Made by a program: the position numbers and the translations under genes | Source of the DNA: Butyrivibrio sp. | GTDB lineage: Bacteria; Bacillota_A; Clostridia; Lachnospirales; Lachnospiraceae | Direction: 5' to 3' | Assembly: GCF_024699075.1 (NCBI RefSeq) | Contig: NZ_JAILQF010000240.1 | Location: 1 to 44,316 of the forward strand | DNA length: 44,316 nucleotides | Notes under the pieces: generated by a model | What the model was told of the DNA's origin: nothing | What the model saw: only the letters and a program-made list of their open reading frames with translations | The model's database searches: none | Shown here: piece by piece, positions 1 to 7,319 of the stretch | Position numbering within the stretch: the stretch's first letter is position 1 | How the letters are laid out: every line of letters begins with the position of its first letter

Positions 1-31
1 TGACGGATTTCGCATTTACAGCTTTTTTTAG

Positions 32-119
32 CGGAGAAGGAGGGATTTGAACCCTCGCGCCGCGCAAACGACCTACACCCTTAGCAGGGGCGCCTCTTCG
101 GCCTCTTGAGTACTTCTCC
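32..119 (-). tRNA. tRNA-Ser (anticodon GCU)
   Basis: Read on the minus strand, this folds as a class II tRNA. The acceptor stem GGAGAAG pairs with CTTCTCC, the anticodon loop is CTGCTAA (anticodon GCT, reading AGC/AGU), there is a long variable arm as serine tRNAs have, and the T-loop is GGTTCAAATCC. The discriminator base is G. No CCA is encoded; the 3' end is followed by CTAAAAAAA. The 88-nt length fits tRNA-Ser. The transcript continues towards the window edge, so its terminator cannot be judged. Confidence 0.95.
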
Positions 120-194
120 AGATGTCGAACTTAACAGTTCATTATTCAGTTCCGGTACACACGGAAAGCATCCGTATCAATACCAGCATCTGAC

Positions 195-223
195 AGTATA
201 TCAAAGGGGTGGGGCTTTGTCAA
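195..223 (-). promoter_or_regulatory. Sigma-A-type promoter for tRNA-Ser
   Basis: On the minus strand TTGACA is followed after exactly 17 bp by TATACT, about 75 bp upstream of the tRNA 5' end. It is the best promoter match in this gap and points at the tRNA. The predicted leader of roughly 70 nt would be removed by RNase P. Confidence 0.75.
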
Positions 224-403
224 GCAGATTTTCTCAAAACAGCGTTTCCGGTTTTTCGGAACTTATTTGCGATAATGCTTTTGAATTATAGTTACTGTTC
301 ACACCCGTGATTCGGTGAAATTATCCCAAAAAACATGAGCTCTGCCCGTTTTTGAGGATTTTTACCGAAGACAGCCTTTTGTGAGACGGTGAATAGTATC
401 TGA

Positions 404-423
404 ATATTATTTTCAAATAATAT
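404..423. repeat. Palindrome 1 (putative operator)
   Basis: A perfect 20-bp palindrome with 9-bp arms ATATTATTT/AAATAATAT. It ends one base before the -35 hexamer of the promoter at 425-453. It matches the palindrome at 468-488 almost base for base. A lone half-site ATATTATTTC lies at 430-439, inside the promoter spacer. Confidence 0.6.
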
Positions 424-424
424 A

Positions 425-453
425 TTGACATATTATTTCATACATGTTATAAG
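425..453 (+). promoter_or_regulatory. Consensus promoter for the GGDEF-RHH gene
   Basis: TTGACA at 425-430, 17-bp spacer, TATAAG at 448-453. The predicted start is near 460, leaving a ~120-nt leader before the ATG at 583. The promoter is bracketed by two matching palindromes (404-423 and 468-488), which looks like a repressor-controlled promoter. Confidence 0.8.
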
Positions 454-467
454 ATAATTGTTTCAAG

Positions 468-488
468 ATATTATTTTCAAAATAATAT
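468..488. repeat. Palindrome 2 (putative operator)
   Basis: A perfect 21-bp palindrome with 10-bp arms ATATTATTTT/AAAATAATAT around a central C, just downstream of the predicted transcription start. It is nearly identical to palindrome 1. Protein bound here could block promoter clearance. Reading it as an operator is inference from position and symmetry. Confidence 0.6.
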
Positions 489-582
489 CACATTATAATC
501 CCTACATCCGGATCTCTTTCCGTTCAGGTTTTGTATCTTCAGACATCCGGCTGTGAAGAAAGCTTAAAAAAAGGAGGCTGTC

Positions 583-1302
583 ATGGCAAAGAAAAACACC
601 GTAACTACAAGCGAACGTCCCATCACCGTAGAAGACCACAAGGAACTTAACAAAAAAAACAACGAAAAGAAACGCACTGCAGTTAATGACGCTCTTCAGT
701 TTCCTCAGGGAGACCGGTTTGATACCGATCTGGCCGAGATCCTTGAAGGAGATTCCGAAGAAAGAGGTGAGACCGTTGCGATCGCGCTGGTCGATTGTGA
801 TGAATTCTTCCACATCAATACCGACTTTGGTGTTGAAGAAGGCGACAGGATCCTGATCGAAACAGGCCGTTACATCAGGGAAAAGGCTCCGAAGGACTCC
901 ACAGTCTACCGTATCGGCGGAGATGAATTCGGTATTATTTTCAAGGGAACCATGGAAAGGGAGGATATTTTCCTGTTCCTTAATGATCTGAAAAATGATT
1001 ATGACGTGAAGACCCCGGACGGTGTAAAACAGACGATCACCATCGGCATGGCTACCGCCTTTGTGGATGCATCGCGCTGTGCCGAGCTTGTAAGAAAAGC
1101 CGACGGCGCCCTTTTCCGCGCCAAAAGGAGCGGGCGCAACAAGGTCGCAATGGCAAGGGAAGAGAAGATGATCCCGAAGACCAGCCATTATACACAGGAT
1201 CAGCTGCAGCGCCTGACTGAGCTTTCCAAGCGCGAGGGTGTAGGGGAAGCGATACTGCTCAGAGAAGCACTTGATATGTTATTTAAGAAGTATGATATTT
1301 GA
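583..1302 (+). CDS. Diguanylate cyclase (GGDEF) fused to a C-terminal ribbon-helix-helix domain
   Basis: A cytoplasmic protein of 239 residues with no membrane segments. Residues ~45-192 form a GGDEF domain, which makes c-di-GMP from two GTP. The metal-binding DCDEF (D71, D73), the intact GGDEF at 112-116 and the KxxGRN segment near 181-186 are visible. The usual RxxD inhibitory site is absent: the equivalent positions read KDST. Residues ~196-239 (KTSHYTQDQLQRLTELSKRE onward) have the strand-helix-helix spacing of MetJ/Arc/CopG RHH proteins, which dimerise and bind palindromic DNA. That end assignment is pattern-based. Start: AAAAAAAGGAGG lies 6 nt before the ATG. The gene is monocistronic behind its own consensus promoter. 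The fusion suggests a c-di-GMP synthase that also binds DNA. Confidence 0.85.
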   Translation: MAKKNTVTTSERPITVEDHKELNKKNNEKKRTAVNDALQFPQGDRFDTDLAEILEGDSEERGETVAIALVDCDEFFHINTDFGVEEGDRILIETGRYIREKAPKDSTVYRIGGDEFGIIFKGTMEREDIFLFLNDLKNDYDVKTPDGVKQTITIGMATAFVDASRCAELVRKADGALFRAKRSGRNKVAMAREEKMIPKTSHYTQDQLQRLTELSKREGVGEAILLREALDMLFKKYDI

Positions 1303-1305
1303 ATA

Positions 1306-1332
1306 TGACAAAAGGGACGGTTCTTTTTGTCA
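1306..1332. terminator. Short hairpin after the GGDEF gene (terminator or REP-like)
   Basis: TGACAAAA and TTTTGTCA form an 8-bp stem around a ~11-nt loop GGGACGGTTCT. It starts 4 nt after the stop codon. There is no clean T-tract after the stem, so it may act as a 3' end structure or be a REP-like repeat rather than an intrinsic terminator. Confidence 0.4.
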
Positions 1333-1407
1333 CGTTGACATTCTGTGGGAAATCTACTAATATCTTGTATTGATCACATATCAGGAAGATACACAGAGGG
1401 AACGGCA

Positions 1408-2772
1408 ATGAAGTTTTTCGGTTTACAGAATATGCGCAAAGGGCTGGGACGCCAGCTCTTTGTTCTTGTATTTCCGATCGTAATACAGAACCTGATCACG
1501 AGCGGAGTAAGCCTCGTTGATGTTATCATGCTCGGAAGGCTTGACCAGAGCTCGCTGTCTGCGGCGAGCCTTGCAGGTCAGGTGATGTTTTTGTTAAATA
1601 TCGTTTATTTTGGGCTTTCTTCGGCTATAACGATACTTGCTTCCCAGTACTGGGGAAAGCGGGATCGAAATACCGTAGCCAAGATCCTCGGGATCGGACT
1701 TTTTATAGGCATGTTTTTCTCAACGCTCGCATTTGTGCTTGCGCTTGTATGTCCTGCTTCCGTCATGCATATCTGGACCAATGATCCGGAACTGATGGCA
1801 GAAGGCTCAAAATATCTGAGATACGTGGCTTTCTCATACTTTTTCGCCGGCATCACACAGCCCTATCTGTCTTTGATGAAGAGCTGCGAACGTGTTAAGC
1901 TGTCAATGGTCGTTTCATCCCTGACGCTTATTATCAATATTTCGCTAAATGCGGTCCTCATCTTTGGTCTGCTCGGAATGCCGCGCCTCGGGATCATCGG
2001 AGCAGCAGTTGCAACAAGTATCAGCCGCTTTATCGAGCTTGCGATATGTTCTGTTGATTATTTCAGGCAGGATATCGTACCGAGAGGCTTTAAGATCACA
2101 TTTTTCATTCCGCGCGCCCTTATCGCCGATTTTGCAAAATATTCGCTCCCCGCATTCTTAAATGATGCGATCTGGGGACTTGCATTTAACATGAATTCGA
2201 TCATCATGGGGCATTTGAGTTCGGATATTGTCGCAGCCAACTCGATAGTTACGGTTGTCAGGGATTTCATTTCCGTGACGGGCTTCGGAATATCCGCAGG
2301 AGCCTCGATCCTGCTAGGTATCGAGATCGGAGAACACAAGGAGGATCAGGCACGCGATGATGCCGCCTCAATATTAAAGCTTACATTTCTGACGGGAATA
2401 ATCCAGGGTCTTATCCTGCTTGCGATCACACCGCTTATCCCGCCTCTTGCAAAAATCAGCGATACGGCAAAGCACTATCTCATCATCATGCTCCTTATCT
2501 CAACGGTTTATCAGATGGGACAGATAATCAACACACTGCTTATCGCATCTATCTTCAGATGCGGCGGGGATTCGCGCTACGGGCTGGTTCTCGATATCGT
2601 AACCATGTGGTTTGTCGCCGTTCCGCTCGGACTCATCAGTGCTTTTGTCCTGAAGCTTCCGCCGATAATAGTTTATGCGGTCACCTGCACCGACGAATTC
2701 ATCAAAATGCCGTTCGCCCTGTATCATTACCGCAAGACAAACTGGATCAAAAATCTTACAAGGGAGATATAA
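1408..2772 (+). CDS. MATE-family multidrug/toxin exporter
   Basis: A 454-residue integral membrane protein with about twelve hydrophobic segments. Hallmarks of NorM/DinF-type MATE transporters appear near the N-terminus (FPIVIQNLITSGVSLVDVIM, then ...ASQYWGKRD). These proteins export cationic drugs or metabolites using Na+ or H+ gradients; the substrate cannot be read from sequence. An upstream GTG (1345) would add 21 residues. I chose ATG 1408 because AGAGGGAA precedes it at the right distance and the protein then starts at the family-typical point. It stands alone, convergent with the fumarase genes. Codons favour CTG/CCG/ATC, like all genes to the left of 13.6 kb. Confidence 0.9.
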   Translation: MKFFGLQNMRKGLGRQLFVLVFPIVIQNLITSGVSLVDVIMLGRLDQSSLSAASLAGQVMFLLNIVYFGLSSAITILASQYWGKRDRNTVAKILGIGLFIGMFFSTLAFVLALVCPASVMHIWTNDPELMAEGSKYLRYVAFSYFFAGITQPYLSLMKSCERVKLSMVVSSLTLIINISLNAVLIFGLLGMPRLGIIGAAVATSISRFIELAICSVDYFRQDIVPRGFKITFFIPRALIADFAKYSLPAFLNDAIWGLAFNMNSIIMGHLSSDIVAANSIVTVVRDFISVTGFGISAGASILLGIEIGEHKEDQARDDAASILKLTFLTGIIQGLILLAITPLIPPLAKISDTAKHYLIIMLLISTVYQMGQIINTLLIASIFRCGGDSRYGLVLDIVTMWFVAVPLGLISAFVLKLPPIIVYAVTCTDEFIKMPFALYHYRKTNWIKNLTREI

Positions 2773-2882
2773 ATCTGCCCCGGGAGACTGTCCGAAACCC
2801 GGCCACACCGGAGGCGGCTGTCTGCCGTGTATGCATTTCCGTACCGATCATGGACCGGTTTCGAATTACAGAACCATTAAGT

Positions 2883-3452
2883 TTATTTTATCAGTACCGT
2901 TACAGGAAAGTTCTCAACATACAGTTTTCTTATAGCTTCGGTTCCGAGATCTTCATAGGCGATGATCTCGGAACTTTTTATACATTTTGAAAGAAGTGCT
3001 CCCGCTCCGCCGGTCGCGCCCATATATATCGCGTTGTTTCTGTAAATGGATTCCGTTACGGCTTCAGAACGTCTGCCCTTGCCGATCATGCCTGTCAATC
3101 CGAGATCAAGCAGTAACGGAGTGTATCTGTCCATTCTTCCTGAAGTTGTGGGACCTGCGGAACCGATCACCTGCCCGGGCTTTGCCGGTGTAGGCCCGAG
3201 ATAATAAATAACGGCGCCTTTCAGATCAAACGGAAGTTCCTTAAGTATCTTACTTTTTTCATCATCGGTCATTTCGATGGGAAGGCCTGCAGACCCGTCT
3301 TCTCTTCCCAGTTTTTCCAGGATCGTTTCATACAGCCTCTTATGTGCCGCATCTCTTGCAGTGTAGACGGTTCCGGTAAGATAAAGCACGTCCATCGGTT
3401 TTATCCTGCCGAGTGCTTCATCGGTAAATGGCAAAGTAATATGATAGTCCAT
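2883..3452 (-). CDS. Class I (Fe-S) fumarate hydratase, beta subunit
   Basis: 189 residues, matching the C-terminal (beta) module of two-subunit class I fumarases/L(+)-tartrate dehydratases. That module closes the active site for reversible hydration of fumarate to malate. The family signature IGSAGPTTSGRMDRYTPLLL and GMIGKGRRSEAV are visible, as is MGATGGAGALLSKCI near the end. GGAGAACGGAG precedes the ATG. The gene lies 39 nt downstream of the gene carrying the alpha module on the same strand, so the two are almost certainly co-transcribed and form one enzyme. Tartrate dehydratase is the alternative assignment. Confidence 0.9.
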   Translation of the reverse strand: MDYHITLPFTDEALGRIKPMDVLYLTGTVYTARDAAHKRLYETILEKLGREDGSAGLPIEMTDDEKSKILKELPFDLKGAVIYYLGPTPAKPGQVIGSAGPTTSGRMDRYTPLLLDLGLTGMIGKGRRSEAVTESIYRNNAIYMGATGGAGALLSKCIKSSEIIAYEDLGTEAIRKLYVENFPVTVLIK

Positions 3453-3491
3453 AATTCTCCGTTCTCCTGTTTAATCATCGTTTCCTTTAGA

Positions 3492-5762
3492 TCACAGCAC
3501 TCTTGTCACATGGCGGTTTACATGGCAGCATATATTGACTGCAACCGGCATTCCTGCGATATGTGTCGGATAAGTTTCGATATTTACCCCGAGAACCGTG
3601 TTTTTTCCGCCCATTCCGCCCGGACCTATTCCGAGTTTATTCAGCTCCTCAAACAGATCCTTCTGAAGATCTGCCAGATATGATGTATCAGGCTGCTTCC
3701 TTCCGTTTTTTGCCCCGGAAGTTGCCGCAAATTCGGCATTTACCGGTCTGTCCTCATAATATGAATGTACCGAATTCAGTTCATTTGTCAGTGCTTTTTT
3801 GGCAAGTACGGCACATTTTTCAAAATCGGCTCCGATCCCGACTCCTACCACCATAGGAGGACATGCATTGGCTCCGGCATCCTTTACGGCAGTGATAACG
3901 GCATTCTTAACACCCTCGATCCCGTCGGCCGGCTTGAGCATGAATATCCTGCTCATGTTCTCGCTTCCGAAGCCCTTGGGCGCTATTGTGATCTCAACCT
4001 TATTGCCTTCAACTATCTCTGTATGTATGATCGCAGGTGTATTGTCATCTGTATTCTCACGGAGAAGCGGATCGGAAACCACGGATTTACGCAGATATCC
4101 GGCCGTATACCCTTCTCTTACACCTTCATTTATAGCAGCCTTAAGCGACCCACCGGTAAAATGCACATCCTGGCCTGCCTTCAGAAATACGACCGCCATT
4201 CCGGTATCCTGACAGATCGGTATTTCGTCGGCATCGGCAATTTGTAAGTTGTCCTCCAGCTGACCGAGTATCTTCTTTCCAAGTTCAGAATTTTCATCGG
4301 AAAATGCCTTATCAAGCGCATTCTTCATATCCGGTGCAAGACGAAGATTTGCTTCTATGCACATTTCACGGACTGCGGAGGCAACATCGCTCACATTGAC
4401 TGACCGGATCCTGCATGTGTCATTGCTTTCATAACTCTGTTCATCGAGAGTGTTGTAATCTTTATGTCCGGACCCCGTCTTTTTTTCCATATTTGGTTTT
4501 CTGTTATTGTTTTCCGCCCTTCTATCCATATCAGGTTCTCTGTTATCGTTTTCCGCCCTTCTATCCATATCAGGCTTTCCGTTGTCGTTTTCCGCCCTTT
4601 TTCCCATATCAGGCTTTCTGTCAGCAGTCTCCGGCTCTTCTTCCGTATCATACTCCCCATATTCGCAACCGGCCTTCTCTACCCTCACGCGGTCTACCAG
4701 TTCGCCCTCATGATACAGTTCGACTGTTCCGCGGCCGTTTCCTCCGTTCCAGAGACAGTTATGCTTCTTTTCGCCGTTCGGAGCCTCGTAGTTTACAAGC
4801 AGCATATCCGCTTTTTCACAGGTTAGATCGGTTACCATACGGTCGTGGCGGTTCTCCTGCTCGATATGCCATACGATCTGTGTATCGGTTTCATGACACT
4901 CAAATTCGGTCTTTGTATGTGTCCATACCTTCGAAAAATTAAATTCATACGGTGTTCCTTCGTACCAGAAGGCAGAAAGGAGTTTCTTCTCAAGTGCGAT
5001 GATCCCCACCTTCGGTCTTCCGCCACCTATATCAAATACGCTGTTTTCCAGCTTTTTTCCGGTTATTTCACTTGTCAGGTCACATGAACTTATCCATATC
5101 CAGGGCGAGGTAAAATCTTTTCCCCAGTTCTTATCTGCGTATCCGTATGAGGTTTCGGGCGTAATGATATATCTTTCGCCGTTAAATATCACTTCTCCCT
5201 CATAGGCTGTCTTCATACCTTCCGCATGCCAGAACATCTCAAATGCCTGAAGATCACGCATCGGTTCGGAAGCCCCGTATCCGACATTAAAAGCGATCTG
5301 CTTGTCGATCTTAAGCTTCCAGGATATCTCTCCGCTTCCGCACATCCACTCGGGATGATCTGCCGATTCTTCTTCGGAAACCGATACCGATCCCTTTGTT
5401 TTATCCTCGGAAATATAGCAGTCTTCGGCCTTTATCCTGAAAGGAACTCCGTAATCCACCCTGATCTCTTTCCATCCGAAAAAGCGATGAAGCTGGACGG
5501 CATCCTTCCCCCAGGCCCCGGCTTTTATCATCAGATATGAAGGCTTTATCCCCTTTTCCTTGTTTTCGGGAAGCTGCCCAAATACAGGTTTTTCCGAACC
5601 ATATTCGGGATTACAGAGGAAAAATTCTATAAAAAACGCCTTTTCCTCCCCCGTATTTTCATGATGGCCCGTAAACGAATGCCACCACCAGTCATAACCG
5701 CATCTTGCCTGCTCTCCGAACAGCTGGCAGGCATCTCTTGAAATATCATGTGTATTAAACAT
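3492..5762 (-). CDS. Fusion: AttH/CrtC/tocopherol-cyclase-like domain + fumarate hydratase alpha subunit
   Basis: A 756-residue protein in one open frame. Residues 1-~365 resemble the double-lipocalin AttH/CrtC/tocopherol-cyclase group: an early GYDWWWHSFTG, a middle SYGYADKNWGKDFTSPWIWI, and many beta-strand-like stretches; the exact family is uncertain. Residues ~366-455 are a charged linker with 13-residue repeats. Residues ~456-756 are a complete class I fumarase alpha module: PICQDTGMA (C517), ANACPPMVVGVG (C634), and the terminal ICCHVNRH (C745/C746), the expected ligands of a [4Fe-4S] cluster, plus GIGPGGMGGK. Alpha modules are normally free-standing at about 280-300 residues. Start: ATG at 5762 is preceded by CGGAGAATAATT; the frame extends 17 codons upstream without a ribosome site. 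The beta subunit follows 39 nt downstream. No signal peptide, so cytoplasmic. Confidence 0.85.
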   Translation of the reverse strand: MFNTHDISRDACQLFGEQARCGYDWWWHSFTGHHENTGEEKAFFIEFFLCNPEYGSEKPVFGQLPENKEKGIKPSYLMIKAGAWGKDAVQLHRFFGWKEIRVDYGVPFRIKAEDCYISEDKTKGSVSVSEEESADHPEWMCGSGEISWKLKIDKQIAFNVGYGASEPMRDLQAFEMFWHAEGMKTAYEGEVIFNGERYIITPETSYGYADKNWGKDFTSPWIWISSCDLTSEITGKKLENSVFDIGGGRPKVGIIALEKKLLSAFWYEGTPYEFNFSKVWTHTKTEFECHETDTQIVWHIEQENRHDRMVTDLTCEKADMLLVNYEAPNGEKKHNCLWNGGNGRGTVELYHEGELVDRVRVEKAGCEYGEYDTEEEPETADRKPDMGKRAENDNGKPDMDRRAENDNREPDMDRRAENNNRKPNMEKKTGSGHKDYNTLDEQSYESNDTCRIRSVNVSDVASAVREMCIEANLRLAPDMKNALDKAFSDENSELGKKILGQLEDNLQIADADEIPICQDTGMAVVFLKAGQDVHFTGGSLKAAINEGVREGYTAGYLRKSVVSDPLLRENTDDNTPAIIHTEIVEGNKVEITIAPKGFGSENMSRIFMLKPADGIEGVKNAVITAVKDAGANACPPMVVGVGIGADFEKCAVLAKKALTNELNSVHSYYEDRPVNAEFAATSGAKNGRKQPDTSYLADLQKDLFEELNKLGIGPGGMGGKNTVLGVNIETYPTHIAGMPVAVNICCHVNRHVTRVL
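4485..4619 (-). repeat. 39-bp tandem repeat encoding the 13-residue linker repeat
   Basis: Three to four head-to-tail copies with a 39-bp period. They encode variants of RAENDNGKPDMDR at residues ~382-426, between the lipocalin-like and fumarase modules. The later copy (KPNMEKK) is diverged. Copies are close enough at DNA level for slippage. The coding frame is kept throughout, so it is a hydrophilic spacer rather than a break. Confidence 0.85.
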
Positions 5763-5887
5763 AATTATTCTCCGATGATCAAAATATGAATATCTACATT
5801 CTATCATAAGCACAGGTACATATCAAATAAATCTGATTATGACTTTGTCAGAACATCTGCCCACAAAATCCAACATTTAAAAAATTG

Positions 5888-5916
5888 TTGACATAAATAA
5901 ATTATTATGATATCAT
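5888..5916 (+). promoter_or_regulatory. Promoter for the SPFH-Arc operon
   Basis: TTGACA at 5888-5893, 17-bp spacer, TATCAT at 5911-5916. Predicted start near 5923, about 38 nt before the ATG, with AAGGAGGATAT as ribosome site. The -10 lies inside the palindrome at 5909-5925. Confidence 0.75.
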
Positions 5917-5925
5917 TTTGATATC
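5909..5925. promoter_or_regulatory. Palindrome over the -10 (putative operator)
   Basis: GATATCA and TGATATC arms, 7 bp each, around TTT. The palindrome fully covers the -10 hexamer and the start point, the classical place for a repressor. The operon's second gene encodes an Arc-type RHH protein that could bind it; this link is inference. Confidence 0.55.
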
Positions 5926-5960
5926 AGGTAAGAAAAATTATTCAAGGAGGATATATATTT

Positions 5961-6980
5961 ATGAATAACAACGTAACCGAAAAACTTATCAACGGCCACA
6001 AAACCGGCGGATTGATGCTCGCTATCGTCATTCTTCTTTATATCCTGTCAATCCCGGTCCTTGTTTACGGAATTGTTTCGGAAAAGCCTGTTTTCTGTGT
6101 TATTTCATGTCTCTGGATGTTCTTCGGATGGATCCTGCTGCTCGGTCTTAAAGTATTAAAGCCCAATGAAGCTCTTGTCCTTACCCTGTTCGGTAAATAT
6201 ATAGGAACCCTGAAAGGTGACGGTTTCTTCTGGGTCAATCCCTTCTGTACCGCATTTAATCCTGCTGCCGGCACCAAACTTGGCCAGAGCGGTGATGTAA
6301 AGGCTCCGGGTTCCGCCATTTCCATAGCTGCCCAGGCTGCTTCGATCAGTACCGATCAGATCGTCAGCAAAAAGATATCTTTAAAGGTAATGACTCTTTC
6401 AAACAGCCGCCAAAAGGTCAACGATGTTCTCGGAAATCCCGTTGAGATCGCTGTTGCGGTCATGTGGAGAGTAAGAGATACGGCGAAGGCTGTATTTGAA
6501 GTAGATAATTTCAAGGAATATCTCTCGCTCCAATGTGATACCGCAGTCAGAAATGTTGTTAAGATCTATCCTTATGATGTTACCGACAATATCGATACAA
6601 CCGGTGACGGTACCGCAGATGACGGCAGTCTGCGCGGTTCCACAGAGGTTGTCGCAAAGAGGATCCGTGATGAGATACAGAGCAAGGTTGCGGACGCCGG
6701 TCTTGAGATCGTTGATGCGAGAATCACTTATCTTGCCTATGCACCCGAGATCGCCGCTGCTATGCTCCAGAGACAGCAGGCAGCCGCGGTTGTCGATGCC
6801 AGAAAGCTGATCGTTGACGGTGCCGTGGGAATGGTCGAGCTCGCACTTGAGCGTCTTAACGAGAAGCATACCGTTGAGCTTGATGAGGAAAGAAAGGCCG
6901 CAATGGTATCAAATCTTCTCGTTGTACTCTGCGGCAATCATGACGCCCAGCCCATAGTTAATTCAGGGAGTCTGTACTGA
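5961..6980 (+). CDS. SPFH/Band 7 domain membrane protein
   Basis: 339 residues. Two hydrophobic segments (about 17-39 and 45-67) anchor the N-terminus. An SPFH/stomatin-prohibitin domain follows from NEALVLTLFGKYIGTLKGDGFFWVNP onward, then an alanine-rich helical region (IAAAMLQRQQAAAVVDARKL) typical of flotillin/prohibitin-like oligomerisers. The C-terminus LLVVLCGNHDAQPIVNSGSLY is the conserved end of the bacterial SPFH subgroup paired with a small Arc-like gene. Such proteins form membrane scaffolds; no substrate can be named. AAGGAGGATATATATTT precedes the ATG. Its stop overlaps the start of the next gene by one base (TGATG), indicating coupled translation. Confidence 0.9.
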   Translation: MNNNVTEKLINGHKTGGLMLAIVILLYILSIPVLVYGIVSEKPVFCVISCLWMFFGWILLLGLKVLKPNEALVLTLFGKYIGTLKGDGFFWVNPFCTAFNPAAGTKLGQSGDVKAPGSAISIAAQAASISTDQIVSKKISLKVMTLSNSRQKVNDVLGNPVEIAVAVMWRVRDTAKAVFEVDNFKEYLSLQCDTAVRNVVKIYPYDVTDNIDTTGDGTADDGSLRGSTEVVAKRIRDEIQSKVADAGLEIVDARITYLAYAPEIAAAMLQRQQAAAVVDARKLIVDGAVGMVELALERLNEKHTVELDEERKAAMVSNLLVVLCGNHDAQPIVNSGSLY

Positions 6981-7177
6981 TGGGCGAGAAGAAACAGGTT
7001 CCTCTGCGTCTGTCCGAAAAACTGTATAATGCGATAGCCGCCTGGGCGGAGGACGATTTCCGTTCTGTTAACGGTCAGATAGAATATCTTCTGACAGAAT
7101 GTGTAAAACAGAGAAAAAAAGACGGAAAATATGTCGGGCAGGATATCGATGAAGCCCCGAAATTTGACATTAAATAA
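6980..7177 (+). CDS. Arc-like ribbon-helix-helix DNA-binding protein
   Basis: 65 residues. KKQVPLRLSEKLYNAIAAWA, followed by DDFRSVNGQIEYLLTECVKQR, is a textbook RHH fold of the Arc type: a basic beta-strand KQVPLRL and two helices with the conserved N-Q-I-E at the second helix. It starts on the last base of the SPFH stop codon. In my recollection SPFH proteins of this subgroup are widely followed by exactly such a gene. Possible roles are autorepression of the operon through the palindrome at 5909-5925, or a non-DNA partner role. It could be mislabelled as a HicB-type antitoxin, but no toxin gene is adjacent. After the stop, TGACATTAAAT is duplicated (7165 and 7183). Confidence 0.85.
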   Translation: MGEKKQVPLRLSEKLYNAIAAWAEDDFRSVNGQIEYLLTECVKQRKKDGKYVGQDIDEAPKFDIK

Positions 7178-7319
7178 AAATCTGACATTAAATGAAAGTA
7201 ACTGTAGTTACCGCCCCTTCACACTCGCAAAAGAAGAACTTCATCAGCTTATTAATTTATCATTCTATTGCGAATGGAAGTAGAGGGTTCTGAATAATTA
7301 CAAAAAAGGAAGATTTGAT

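Noticed and set aside
106..291. Open frame next to tRNA-Ser
   Set aside because: It begins inside the tRNA and covers the tRNA promoter on the other strand; no ribosome site and no protein-like pattern.
583..1302. Antisense reading frame of 228 codons over the GGDEF gene
   Set aside because: It mirrors the codon pattern of the sense gene, has no ribosome site and encodes no recognisable motif.
2773..2882. Bidirectional terminator between the MATE and fumarase genes
   Set aside because: Short ACCGG/CCGGT matches exist, but none gives a stable stem with a T-tract on either strand.
6980..7177. Antitoxin of a toxin-antitoxin pair
   Set aside because: The RHH fold would fit, but the partner is an SPFH membrane protein of conserved length, and no small toxin gene lies near.
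7192..7293. Small 33-codon ORF after the Arc-like gene
   Set aside because: No ribosome site, no recognisable pattern, and its start lies in a duplication (TGACATTAAAT) of the preceding gene's last codons.
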